This document shows, one piece after another, positions 36,433 through 49,149 of a DNA stretch of 64,000 nucleotides. Location: positions 18,280,213 to 18,344,212 of the forward strand of contig OZ234493.1 in assembly GCA_965153455.1 (NCBI GenBank), written 5' to 3'. This DNA is from Sphagnum compactum. Its lineage: Eukaryota > Bryophyta > Sphagnopsida > Sphagnales. The notes under the pieces are model-generated. The model saw only the letters and a list, made by a program, of their open reading frames with translations. It did no database searches and had not been told where the DNA came from. Position 1 is the stretch's first letter, and the number at the start of each line of letters is the position of its first letter. The position numbers were made by a program, and so were the translations under genes.

Positions 36433-38384
36433 ATGGCAATTATGTAGCACTCTAATGTTCTTGGGTTATTTATCCTGTTAGCTTTATAAATATCCTAACC
36501 ATCTTTTCTGTACCACTGTAGTGTCCAAATAATGTGTGCACTGTTTGGAAACCCATCTCAGTAAAAAAAGTGCCCATGCAATTATAACTAGAATCGAGGG
36601 ATTATAGATTGACCTAACAAGACACGTTCAAGAACTACTTGATACTAATTTGCCTTCTAATTTGTCCACCCAAGAAAAACTCAGACGAGAATTGTCCCCA
36701 GCTTGTACAAGAGGTCAATCTACAGTCTGTACTTAAACAATAAAGCTGCATCTGTGAGGTGTTGTTTGTTTCTGTAAAAGCAATCTCTTATGGTGTTCTA
36801 TAGTCAGCTCCTTAGGAAAAATCACGTGCTTAGAGCAAGAGATTTCTGAAGTCAGGTGTACATTCTCATAGTGAATAATTATGTACAAACTGGTAAACAT
36901 ATTGATTTCCTCATGCCCGTGGTTTTTCAATAATTGTGCTGTCAAAGTCTAGGCTTACTAGCAGTTAATTTGATTGCTGCTTTGGCTCCAATAGTCAATG
37001 AACCTAGCATGTGAGAGATTTGTCTGTAGTTTTTCAAAGAGAGAGATTGGTGAAGTTATGGAGTTTAGGGGAATATTGTCAAAATTTCCTCAGCGTTTTT
37101 GACTGAAATTATCCTTTGCTTGTAACGGTACCTTGAGCAATGCTTACTACGTCACAATGAATGGGAGGTGGCAACTCTATTTGTTGAAGGTGGTTGGTGC
37201 TTCACATTGTCTAAAATTTTGGTTCTTCTTCTACATTCAAACATGTAAATTTCAATCCACATTATGAATTGACAAGGTGGTGAACTATGACCTAATTCAT
37301 CTACATGCCTTGGCAACCTGCCAACATTGACCTCATTCATTATATTCATAGCAACTAGTCCAACACATGACACATCGAAAGTGTCACGTGAGTAAGAAGA
37401 ATAACATTCAAGGTTGATTCCACATTTCATTTCAAATGATTGTTTGCAAAGGAACAGAAATTGTAAATGACATATTCATGAACTTAAAGTAGAAAGCGTT
37501 TGAGACCTAATTTCCAATTAATGAAGGCACCAATAAGCAAAATGGCTGATTGGAACGTTCATGTCAATATGAGAAGAAAATTTCAAATTTCTGAAAGACT
37601 CTTTAATTGCTTACAAAGTGAAACTTGTGCCTAGCAAACAAAATTTGACAGTACTTTTAGATGACCATGGAGGAAGAAAAATAGTGACATTCCTCACAAA
37701 GGATTTGCACATATCTTGTTTGATCTCCAAAAAAAATGGGGGTGTTCTCCAATAATGCACAATGATTGAACATGTGTGCCAAAGGTCTAAAGGTTCCTTC
37801 AGTAATGTTGACTGTAGTTCAGCAACAATTTCTGAAAGTCAATTGTCAAAATCTTCTGACTTGAGGATTAGTCTGCATATATCTTGGTGGGCATCGAGAG
37901 AAAAGGTTCCTTTTACAGCAATGACTGTAATGGGTCCACCTCAAACACAAGATCTGCTGAGTGTAAAAGTTCCTTCAGCTATGCTATTAACTTCATCATG
38001 ATGAATGTGAAATTTTGATGATATTTTTTTGAGATTGAGTCCTCAACATTGGCAAGTTTACAGTACTAGAGCCATGACCCCAACCTTCAAATGCAGTCCA
38101 TGTTGTGAACTCATTACTGATTTCAGTATGGCGTGGATGTTCAAGGCATATGCGAATGACTTCATATAGTACCAAAGGTTGTAGTTGAATCATGCATTCG
38201 ATCTCTCCCACATATCAAGAATATAGTTGCCTTCATTGGAGATAATTTGTGGAACAGGAATCGAAATGGCAGACATGGGATGTTCATGGTTGTTGAGAGC
38301 ATAGCAAATATCACAAAAGTCGCAAGTCAGGCATGTATGACAGTTCTAAAGCTGTGTGATAATAGGCACCCAATGACAACCATC

Positions 38385-38960
38385 GCAAATCTATCTATGA
38401 AGGAAGGTAGTTTGTTTTGTAGTTATGAGATCCACTGAACCGGGATGCTTCAGATCGCGTTCTTGGTCTCTTTGGAAAGCTCTCGACGAGGAGGGGTGCA
38501 TGGGCTTGGTTTCATGGCGTTTGGACTTGCAATGGAGAAGTTCTTGAATATTGGATGATTTCTTCACTGAAAATTAAATTAAATCATAGCTGAAAGAAAA
38601 TTTCGGAGGAATTGGAATGTGCCTTTGGTGGTTTGGAAAGATCTTGATGAGCAGGATTTAATGGAATTTATTTGGTAAGATTTGGATTCAGAATGTGGGA
38701 GATATTGATTTTGAAGTGATTTCTGCCGCTGAAAATTCAAATAAATTCCAAAAATTTATTCCAGGTTTTGGAAGGAAAAATCAGTTGAGAACGTGGTAAC
38801 ACTTGAAGGCTTACCATTCAATTCAAGCAAAACTTCCTTTCATATTTGGCTGTTCAAAAAATGGATACATACATTGCAAAATAATGTTCACATGTTGAGT
38901 TTCCCTATTTTGTAATGGGTACACACTTGGGCTAATGGCACAAGCCACACTAGTGGATAT
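38385..38960. repeat. Dispersed repeat, copy B
   Basis: Starts CTATGAAGGAAGGTAGTTTG and ends ACTTGGGCTAATGGCACAAG, matching copy A (1850-2615) at both ends and through the interior. The ~160-bp internal duplication is present ('TTGGTCTCTTTGGAAAGCTC' near 38463 and a related block near 38627). About 150 bp before the end differ from copy A. Confidence 0.55.
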
Positions 38961-41900
38961 GAAAAACAATTTCACATGTGCCTTTTCATGTCCATGTTTA
39001 TACATTAAAAGCATTTAATAACCTTTCTCTTTCAAGCCTATCTACTTAACCCATTTCCCCTACACATTTACATGGACATAAAAAATCTCACATAAATAAT
39101 GATGAACTATTGGAAACCATATGGCAACATACAATGGACAAAAAAAAGGGGGATTTTGTTATTCATGTATGCCAATAATTCTCATCTTTGACCATTGTAT
39201 AAGGCTTTCAAACAAGACCTTGTAACTAATGTTTATTAGTTGGGATTTGGATTGAAAGACAAATCACCTCATTTTGAGCTCATTTAAGGAACTAATACCA
39301 CTGGAAATAAGGTAAGTACTTAGTGTAGAAATATGGATTCCATTGCTTTACTTGAAAAGCTCATCATGACCAAAGGCATCTAGGTTCATCGATTATTCTC
39401 GTCCACATTGGGGGTTAGACTGCATATGTAGGAGTAACTATTAACAAAGATAACTCCTAAGCTAGACCATCCTAGATTGCAAAGAATTTCCAACTGCGAT
39501 TTTTTCTCCAAAGTTCTTTATGTTCAAATACAATGGTGTCAACACTCAATAATGCTAAAATTTAATTTTTGGGTGTTACAAAACAATTTCATAAGAGGTT
39601 TGGAACCTTGCCCTTTGGAAAAGGCCACATTTGTTGGATTCAAATTCAATTGAAAATAAATGAGATGAAACTTGATGTAGAAGGTATTGAAAATCTACTT
39701 GTGATTATGGTGTTGAAAAAAAAGAAAAAATTAAAAAAGACATAAATTCACAAGATATATTTTCATTCTTTTTTACTTGGGAATTGACTAAATTGATTTT
39801 ATTTTGGAACTATCTTTCAAAAGAATGACTTATGAAGCTTAAAGTTATTCTACCTAAACCAACGCCAATGAATCATTGTCATTGAAATTTTCACCAATGG
39901 ATAGTGTGTTAGAAATTTTTTTTAAACATTAAAAAACATGTTCATGTAAAGGTTTAAATGCCATGCCTAGGTTGGATGTAATGTTTCAAACAATCTTCAA
40001 CCTTTCCTATGCAATACATGGATTATTAATGTCATAGTAGGGTAGGTGACCATGATCACACGCCATTAAAATAACACCCAAAACTACATAAACTTTTTAG
40101 ACAAAAGTATGTGGCTAAGGTTATAGATGTAAGTCTCTAGATTTATTGTTTTATTTATTTAATAACCAAACATGTGCCTTTTGGTGACATCCTTTAGATT
40201 ATAAACATTCTTTGGATTGTAAGTGTTAGGATTGTCCACCAACACCAACTTACTTAATTTTTCCTTCACCTCCTTTGACATCACTTTCACATTGTTATGG
40301 ATCTCATGATGCACTCCCACATAGATGTCCCTTGCTATTGTATATACCACACAAATTGTCGCTTGTTGAAGTCATCTCCTTTGTCTATATAGGCATAGAC
40401 TAGGATAATGTATTCATGTTTCAAATATTGAACAAATTGGTGTCCTCTTTGGAATGTGCACAAATATGTTCGTTCATATGGATGGTCAATTGTTGTGCAA
40501 AACAAAGTAGTCCTATAAATTACTTTCTTGGTTCAAAAAATATGCACTTCTTGAAAATAACTTCCCTCCCAACTTAGACATGCATTCTCATAACTCCAAT
40601 GATGTTGAATATGTTTTGCCACAAAGGCAAAAATTATAACAATGCATTCTCCTTCTTTCCTAATGTTAGCCTCAATCCACGAATCAATTCTTTAGTCACA
40701 AATCTTAGCTCCTTGTCATAATAGCTAATAAATTTTGTGGACGGTTCACTCTACAATATCACATTCAAGTTTTTTTTAGCAACATAAGAAAACCATTATT
40801 AAATTACATGAATATGTGTCTAATTATTTTTAAACTAATTTTATGTCTAGCAAACCAAGTTCCCATAAATACATAGGTTGTCATTTAGAATTTGTGAATT
40901 TATAGTTTGATTAATAGTTATATCAAAATTTGTAGTTTATACTTTTAATTGTACAACCAATGGATTGACAAAATTGCACATGTTCACATTTTTTTTAATG
41001 TGGACATGTTTCAACTACCTAGTTATTGTATATATTTATAGTTCATTGGTTTAGGTTTTAATTATCATTTTGCTTGAAAGCTAAATATGTAATGATAGAG
41101 ACCATACCTTCCACCAATTCCACCTTTTATATGTTTTATATATTCATTATTAATATTACATGAATGGTAGGGCCATCACATATAACACATCTTGTTAGTT
41201 TACAATGTCAATGGGCCTTACTACCCTTATTTCAAATAAGCATATGATTTGACCAACACATTATGCAACTTAAATGTTAGGTAAAATCCAACTTTTTTTT
41301 ATTAATAAATTTGAGAAATTAAAATGGAAAATTTGAAAATGAAATTATTTTTGAAAGTTTCAACTACCAAGAATGAAAGAAAAAGGAAAAGTTGTCAAAT
41401 TTTTATATTTAATTTTAATAAATAACTAAAAAAAAGATAATTAAAGGTTTGTTCTTCATATGTGGTTTATATCAATGTCGGGTGGTTATTTGAATTTGGA
41501 TCAAACCCCCTTTGGTTCTTTGACCAATTACATATGTGTATAATTATTAATGTCAATTAATGAAAAATTGTCAAGTACTAGTCATAAATCCCGTAATTGA
41601 TATACTCATTCCATCTTTTGATTAATTGAAATGAAAATTTTCATATTCAAGCCCACTTCACTCTAACACCCACAAATGGCCAAAGTTCTTTGATTGAAAC
41701 TTAATATATTAAGATTTTGAGGAATGTTGGTTTTTTCAATAGGGTTTTGAGGTTTTGCAAGTCTTTTGAAATTTTGACACAACATAAAAAACGAGAATGT
41801 AGTCAATAGGCACATTATCATTTTATTATTGTTTTAACTTGAATGTGACCTTGGAACTCATATTGTCATGAGGTAGGAATCTATTCCATGCCTCCACTTC

Positions 41901-43529
41901 CCCTTGAATGTTTGATATTCAAGTATGGCAATTGTATCAAAGTTTGATGTAAACAAAAATGAAAGTTTTTAGCAAACAAAGTTGTGTTGTTTCTATTGCG
42001 TCTTTTGTTATATCTTTCTTCATATCATTGATTTCAAAGTACATTATATGCAACTATGACATGTTTTCTTTTTGTTTACTTGTTGTTGACACTTTGCTTT
42101 CATTGTTGTTGGTCTCAGATTTGGCTAATTGTAAGCTAGAATCTCACCTTGTTGCTTTCCAACTACATGAGTTTTATTTGCTCTCTTGTTTTTCCTTTTC
42201 TCACCTTGTTGTTGATGTGGGTTGTTGCCATTCGTGCGTAATTTTTTCACCTTCATGAATAATGGCTCTTAAGCACAATTCTTAGACTTATTTCACAATT
42301 TTGATTCTTGGTTACTCTTATGGAGTCTTTAGTTCTAGATGTTGGTGTTAGTATGCACCTTGAACTCAATGTTGATGACTTGCGTGTTGTTATTGGGGGC
42401 TTGGCAAGATATGGTAATAACAATAGCATTGTGAACATTGGTGTGTAACAAGAACACCTTTTTATATTAGTGGTCAAAAACTTATTGTGCAAGAGGTGTT
42501 ATTGGAAAATTTGAAGAATTAACAAGGAAAGGCTTGGGAGCCTCCCCACAAGAATTTGGTAATGTGGGTCTTCTTCAAAGTGAACAATAACCAACATGTT
42601 GATTTGAATAACAATAAAATCATGTGATGCACAATTTGCCTTTGCCATAGTGAAACGGTTGCCCATGAAATTTTGTTGTTTATGACAAGGCTAATTGAAT
42701 AATAGCCATGAAAAAACATGTGGAATAATTAATTGTTCCTTTTTCATTTAAAAGGTATTTAGTAGAGAATTATTCTTTTATACTAAAATGGTGTTTAGAA
42801 ATTGAATTCAAGCTAACAAAAGAGTTCAACGTTAAGTTTGAATATGAAGTTGAAAAGGAAGAATCTTGAATCTTTTTGATGTTCCTAACTCCACCAAAGT
42901 GGGCAAGATCTTGCAGGTATCTAAATTTTCAATATGGATTAAGGCTTAAAACATTTGTAGTTTGTAATCCTTTTGTACATTTGAAGCAATATGAAACCTA
43001 ATCTTTTTTTGGGTTTTGCACATGAGTTGAAGGATTTGTACATTTGGAATTTGTACTTTAAACAATGTGAGTTGTTCTTGGTGAAGCCATTGAAAGACAA
43101 TTCATTACATAGAAGCTTTGGTGTGTAGTGGAAAAAGGTTCACTTTGAAGAGGTTTTGATGTGAAATGTAAATTACAAATAACTAGCCAACTATGATTTT
43201 TAATAATTGGAAATTTGTAGTCATGTTAGGTTCTTTGCCTAAGAATCACATAATCTAATTGTCAGGTTTCTCTCAAATAATTGACATAAAGAATTGCCAT
43301 TTAAATTTACCAAATCCTCTTACTTGGATGGTTCTTAGAATTTTCAAAAAATGAAAGAACTAGACTAGGTTGAGAAATTGAGAAAGTCAAATACTCATAA
43401 TTGACAGATCTTTGAAAATTCAAAAATTGCCCCATATTCTAATTTATAGCCAACTTTGATTAAAACTTCTAAGGGATGATCGTTCAAAATTTTAAAAACT
43501 CAAGACTAAAAAGATTAGGGATATTGGGG

Positions 43530-43726
43530 CGCATTCTTGGTATTCTTGGAAAGCTCTTGATGAGGAGGATTTTATGGATGTGGTTTCGTAACTTTTAGAC
43601 CTAAGGTGTGGGAGCTATTGAATTTTGAGTAATCTTTGTCATTAAAAATTCAATAAAAATCCAACAAAATCAAAACTAAAATTAATTAGAGTTCACACTT
43701 CAGCTAATGGCACAGGTCACACTAGT
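43530..43726. repeat. Dispersed repeat, short copy C
   Basis: A 3' fragment of the same family: 'ATTCTTGGAAAGCTCTTGAT' near 43550, an AATTCAATAAAA stretch, and the end AGCTAATGGCACAGGTCAC. Only one of the two internal blocks is present, suggesting truncation or the ancestral form. Confidence 0.5.
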
Positions 43727-44589
43727 AAGAGCTTAATTGAAAGAGACCCTAAGTGGCCTGTCAAGAAACATTGATAGATCCTACCTCTGAAAGGGAGCGA
43801 TACCTATGGAATGGGGCAGAGGCTCTTAATTGAGCCAGCTCCAATAAGCTTGAAAGGGCATCACTGGCCATTTCTGCTGATTTACCGGAGGATGGCAGAA
43901 TCAGCACAGGAGGGCAGAATCATCTTTGCCTGCCAATTCTACGGTTCCCCCTCTACTCCCTTGAAACTCCCATCAGGTTTGATTTGTCCCTCTGCGGTAG
44001 GGAATGGGCAGGGCCTGGCAGAATTCACACCCGACCCAAGGCCCACCCAGAATCTGGCTTGCCTCGGGTCCTGCCCATTCTATAAGGTTCTTTGGTTTCA
44101 TTGACACATACATGATCATCCTTTGCTTGAGCACCAGCACTTGGTCCCCAGCCTTGAGCAGTCCCACAAATTGGTTGATGCAGGATGATTGCAAAGGCCA
44201 TTTTAGTCTTTTCTTGTGGTTGTTTCAACTGCTGTTGCATATATGATTTCTATCTGAGTTCTGAGTTTGTCACTCTTTATTGCATGCTGTAGAGCTTGGA
44301 ATTCTGTCATCCAAATCCAACAACTGAAAGAATGTCATTGCTAAAACTCTACCAGCTAGTTCCATATTCAAAATATGATGAGTATATGTGGTGTGATTTC
44401 ATTCATTCTGACAGCTTCTTCTTGACAAAATTGCAAGCAAAGTCAACACAAGGCCAACAATGAGTAAGAGCAATGCCAAGTAGGAATAGAAATCACCACA
44501 TACTTCTTAACTCTTGTGTGCCTCCTGGCACAATGCAAACCTATGAACTCTAGAATTTGAGGAATTTGTCACTGTTTTTCTGGCAGGTG

Positions 44590-46010
44590 TATAAAGACAT
44601 ATGGATGTGCATGCTTGTCATGGGCAATGGAAACAAGGTGCGTGCAGGAGAAAGGTTGTCAATTACCTGACCTCATCACTTTCAACACCATTGTAAATGT
44701 GAGAACAATGACAGAGATGCAAGAAGGTATAGCAACACCTCTCGTGCAGGAGATTCAGAGTGTTGGGTTGCAGCCTGATGCTGTAACCTACAACGCTTTG
44801 ATCAGTGCATGCAGTGCAATTCAAAGGAAGCTAGAACACTATTTCCAGAAATGAAGCAGCAAGGTTGAAACTCAAGACCCGGACATCTGGTTTTCAGTCT
44901 AAGGGCTCAGGCATAGACAACATGTCACTTGAGATGTTTTCCATGACTTGAAGACAAAAGGCTTCATGCCAGATGCCATCATAGACAACTCAATCTTGTT
45001 TGCAAATGCAAATGACAAAAGGGTGGAAAGAAGTTTATGAAGAGATGCAGCAGATGAAGGTGGAAAGATGTTGAGTGGATCATGTAAAATATCATGATCC
45101 ATGTGTATGGCAAAGTTGGGCTTCACGAGAGAGCAGTTTCTTTGTTGACTGGAAAAGGCAAAGGATGTGTGCCTGGTGCAGTAATGTACAAAGCAGGGCG
45201 AACTCCTACTGAAAATGCTGGGATGTTCTTAGTGGAGTATCTGTGTACAGCTGAGCTCAGACCGATGAGCTGCCAGATGCATTTCATCAATTGGGGGAGC
45301 TAGGGCTTCATCCAAACAGAAATAGTACATCATCATGATCCATTACTTGATGAAAAAAGATGACATAACAGAGGTGAAATGGGTGTACAGCCCAAGCCAT
45401 ATGCTTGCTGGCTTTATCCCCAGATGAACATTTAAGAGAATTTTTTCTGGCTGTTTTGCCAAAGCTGGCTATGTCCAAGATCAAACATGAAGAATGCAGG
45501 CTTTGAGCCTCATGCATTTATGTAGAATGCCATGATTAGCCTTTACAGCCAATTGGGATCTTCTGAAAGGAATCACACATTTCAGAGGCATGTATGTGGT
45601 TGGTTGTACTCCTGATACTGCAACCTACAACACGTCGATCAGTCTGTACAAGAAGAATCTCATGACTCAAGAAGCATCAGCACTTCTCCAAAAAATGCAC
45701 GATACTGGTTGCATACCAGATGCAGTCTCTTCTGGTTCCTAGATTTGGGCTATGGGTGCTCACATATGTGGGAGGCTGCAGTGGCAATTTTCTTGTTGGA
45801 TATGGAAAAAGCATGATGCAACACAATGATCAATGTCCACCAACAGGCTGGCAAACATAAGCAAGCAGAAATTTGTATCCCAGGTGAGATCTGCTGGTTT
45901 TGAGCCATCCCCAGCCACCCCACACATGCTGGTGGACTCTTTTGGAAATGGAGGCGAGCCAGAACAGCTGAGACAATGTTTGAGAGATTGAGAGATTCTA
46001 ATAGTTATCC
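44590..46010 (+). pseudogene. Broken EMB1270-like pentatricopeptide (PPR) gene
   Basis: PPR proteins bind organellar RNA through degenerate 35-residue helical hairpins. Recognisable repeat pieces are PDLITFNTIVN and LQPDAVTYNALISACS (44654-44820), LKTKGFMPDAIIDNSILFAN (44949-45010), MIHVYGKVGLHERAVSL (45094-45140), a PTENAG block (45210), CTPDTATYNTSISLYKKN (45608-45660), CIPDAVSS (45710) and GFEPSPATPHMLVDSFGNG (45898-45960). Their order and wording match the long plant P-class protein EMB1270 (Arabidopsis At3g18110), where the first and last groups are separated by several hundred residues missing here. Many stops and frame changes interrupt the reading, so it is not functional. It abuts the patatin pseudogene on its right. 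Confidence 0.75.
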
Positions 46011-46029
46011 CAACATCTTGCACTTCACA

Positions 46030-48140
46030 TCATGGAGAAAATTGATATAAGTGATTTTGGATGTGAAGGATTGGTTGGAAAGCCTTCAAGCAAAAGCTTG
46101 CTGGTTTCCAGATAATCATTGGGAGTAGAAAGTCTCTCAATATCTGTGACAAAAAGAAAAAGTTAAAACTTTGCTCGAGGATCGATTTTTGTGTGGAAAT
46201 GCCAGACATATGGCAATCATGCAGGCAATTAAGGAGATGCAACCAGGTGGCAAATCCGTTGGAAGAGTGAGACATGTGGTTAGACAATCAATAGTACGAG
46301 ATGACAAATATGCGAACGGTGTTTTATTCCATCATGAACTTTGAAGCATGGAGATTTTTTGTATTAAAGTCTTCTTCTGAGACATGGTGCTGAACTGCAG
46401 CTTGTTCATGGAGAAAATTGATGTGATTTTGAATTGCACAGAGGGTTGGTTGGAAAACCTTGAATGCTTGCTTGTTTCCAGATGATCATCTGGAGTAGAA
46501 AATTTTTCAACATCTGTGGCAAAAAGGAAAAATATGCTGAAGGGTTTTTGTTTGGAAATGGCAGAAATATGTGGCAGTGACAAAGTAATTTTAAGAAGGT
46601 GCAATCAGGTGGCAAATCTGCTGGAAGAGTGACCTATCCAATAAGTGATTTTGACTCTATTCTTATGTCTGTTTGGACGTGCAAGATCTCCTCATGTCAC
46701 AAAACCCCAAGTACCAATCTTATTAGACAGAAGGAGATCATATTCTGCAGTCATCAGGCACTATGCTCTTGATGGTTTTAGCACCACCACACAATGCAAC
46801 CTTACCCTGAGAATGAAGCTCAGTGATTGCAGTGAAGTGGTGGATGACCTGGGGTGGAGATTAAAGCTCTGTTCTGCAGCCTTGTGCCAAAAACAGACAA
46901 TTTGGTGCCAGACTAATTACCAGCAGCCGAGTACTTATTTCCTTGGGATCTGCTATGGCCTATGCATCTTTTAGCTTGCAAATGGATGGAAGGGTGATTG
47001 TAAGTAACGGAGTGAGAGTGATGTTGAATGCTGAAAATGTCAGAACCATTAATGGCACAAGTTGCTCAATGCAGTTTCTTTGCAGTCCACCCTATATTGG
47101 AGCTTTGAATTCCAGTTGCCAAATTGAGGTTGCCTCTAAGGTAGTGCATTTGACAGTTTATGTTTAATGACCCTTTCTCATGGCAGATGTGCAGAATTAG
47201 AACAATATATTGTTGGGCACAGGAGAACAAACAGTAGGATATGACATTGCAAAGAAGATATCCAGATGGGTGTCTGGCTCATCAACAAGGGTGATGCCTA
47301 TATGGTGAACATGGTGTACAAGTGCAGACATAGTGGACTACAACCTCTCCATCATCTTCCAGTCCTAGAGTTGTGGCACAAATTACCTCTGTATCCAGTT
47401 TCACATCATTTAAGCAAAAAAGTTAGAAAGAAACCAAAATTTCAATTTCTTTTGTCTTCATTTTACTTTAGTGGAAGTTTGGGCATCATAAGCTGTGTGC
47501 CTTCATATTTTCCTTTGAGAGCTTTGTTACCAAGTTTTGGTCAAAAGGCCTACAAGCTCAAAACCAAAATTCATCCACTGATTAGGGTGGAATAGCTGAT
47601 GCAGGTTTACAACCTGTAGTTCCTGAGCCTCATAATTCTTGTCCATTGAGGTTTCAATTAAACAGTGATGGTGTCAGAGTTGATGAATCAATTGATGCGC
47701 TTACTACAATGTTGCAAGAGGTTTGAGGTATTTTTCTTCGAGGAATTTCATACAGATTATGTAAATTAATATCAGTGTAAATAGCTCAACAGAACTGTGC
47801 ACAACCCCTTTCAATGCTGAATACTTGGTGCTAGGAACACCTCTGGGGTTGTGATCTTCAGTTTGTCATCTGTGGTTGAGGGAACATTAAGGGGAGTTGC
47901 TTGCAATGGTCTTTCTAGTGACATGCAATGTGTTCATTTTAACTGCAAGTAGTCAATCTAACTTGGAGCATGTAGCCAAGGTGTGTGAAATCAACCCAGA
48001 TGAGTTTGCAGAGATTGATTACTTTGCAATTTATATTTCTTGGGTGAGCCTATCTTCAAGAGCAACTTCCAAATTGGGAAGCTCACCTCTAACAAGTATG
48101 ATGGAACAAATTGAGAAGCCCTTCCCAGTGGTTGGAGTGA
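46030..48140 (+). pseudogene. Decayed duplicate of the patatin gene 3' half
   Basis: Intron and exon sequence parallel the intact gene at about 33.85-35.30 kb in the same order. The exon 5 match is at 46203-46284 (AIMQAIKEMQPGGKS) and again, more decayed, at 46563-46640. The exon 6 match is at 47195-47400 (GEQTVGYDIAKKISRW-like, then LINKGDAYMVNMVY after a frame change). The exon 7 match is at 47950-48125, including 'AACTTCCAAATTGGGAAGCT'. Between exon 5 and exon 6 the intron text is also shared ('GATTTTGACTCTATTCTTAT', 'CTTACCCTGAGAATGAAGCT'). Frame changes and stops break every exon. Exons 1-4, with the nucleophile Ser and Asp, and the Tyr/Ser tail are absent. Because introns are kept, it arose by DNA duplication, with a later internal tandem duplication of the exon 5 region. 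Confidence 0.85.
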
Positions 48141-49149
48141 ACCAGCAGCCACCAGTGCACCAGTTCAGGATGAGGCTGTTTTGGGGATGAACCAAAAAAC
48201 ACATCCTCTTCCCCTGCCCAGGGATTTTTCGACCCCCTTCTTTGCCCCAAAATTTTCCCCTCCTACCTACCTCCCCCCAATGACCTCCCTCACCTCATTT
48301 CCCGTTCACTCCATCTCCAAAGCTCGGGAGAGCTCCCAAGCTTGAGTAGCACAGAACAGGAGACATGAAACATAGGGCTTGAGGAAGGTGGAGAGCTCAA
48401 CATTGAAGGAAAGTGGAGAGGAGAATGCAAGAGGAGTGCTTCATCCCAAATGTAGAAGCAGGAGAAGAAAGGTAAGCTCCCTCCCTTTGCATTTTTTTTT
48501 TTTCTCTATGCTTTTGTTTTTCTGTATTTTTTTTCTTTTCTTTTGCTTGAGAAGAAGAAGACGCCATCCACTTCTTCTTTTGTTTTTTTGTTTATGTTTG
48601 AAATGAAAAAGGTATTGACACAAGTGTGATGTTGCCTTTTTCTTTTCTTTTGTTTTTTTGTTGCAAACAAGGCAACGACAACAAGCCTAATTTTCCTTCT
48701 TTCTGCTTGAAATGAAAGAGATGATGGCGGCAAGCTTGTTGCCATTGAATTTTTTTTTCTTCTCTTGTTGTTATTGTGAATAAAGTAACAACAACAAGCT
48801 TGCTATCGTCGCCCATTTTTTTTTCTTTTTGCTTGAAGTGAAAATGGGTGACAGCAACAAGCTTGTTGCCATCACCTTTTCTTTTGTTGGTGTTGCTACA
48901 AAGAAGGTGATAGCAATTGTCGTCGCCTTTTTCGAGTGTTTTGTTGCAAAGAAGGTAATGGCTTACTAAACCCTAAACCCTTCTTTCTTTTTTTTTTCTT
49001 TTTTTTTGGTCTTTTTATTGTGAAGAATTGTTAATTGTTCTTTAGAATTGATAATTAACAATGATCTGGTGGTTTTTTTAAATGTTTAAGGTTATAATGG
49101 CTAAAGGAAGGAGACTAAAGAAAGTTGGTGGTGATTTGGAAGCTCAAAA
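48141..49149. repeat. Spacer with imperfect ~90-bp tandem repeats
   Basis: After C-rich DNA (48200-48300) and a short CT-rich stretch, 48560-48960 holds four or five imperfect units pairing a T-rich run with 'AACAAGCTTGTTGCCAT'-like inverted words (AACAAGC/GCTTGTT). No gene is evident. The left terminus of the large MULE may lie here, because homology to the right arm can only be followed from about 49150. The phrase 'GTGAACCAGCAGCCACCA' near 48138 also recurs at 54043 in the palindrome core. Confidence 0.5.

Larger units (their letters stand above)
36433..44580. other. AT-rich intergenic region
   Basis: About 8 kb with no convincing gene. It includes dispersed repeat copies at 38385-38960 and 43530-43726. 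A minus-strand stretch at 40159-40750 has short open runs (for example VHHEIHNNVKVMSKEVKEKL) that may be an unrecognised transposon relic. The hydrophobic frame at 41959-42258 looks like chance coding of a T-rich strand. Confidence 0.5.

Noticed and set aside
35876-36481. 201-codon frame overlapping the last patatin exon
   Set aside because: It is an alternative-frame shadow of the Tyr/Ser repeat; the patatin frame is fixed by exon phase and family motifs.
41959-42258. 99-codon hydrophobic frame resembling a membrane protein
   Set aside because: T-rich DNA gives Phe/Leu/Ser-rich frames by chance, and there is no homology I recognise and no gene context.
48379-48816. Lys- and Phe-rich frames on both strands
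   Set aside because: They follow the poly-T/TTTTCTTT composition of the tandem repeat and have no domain.
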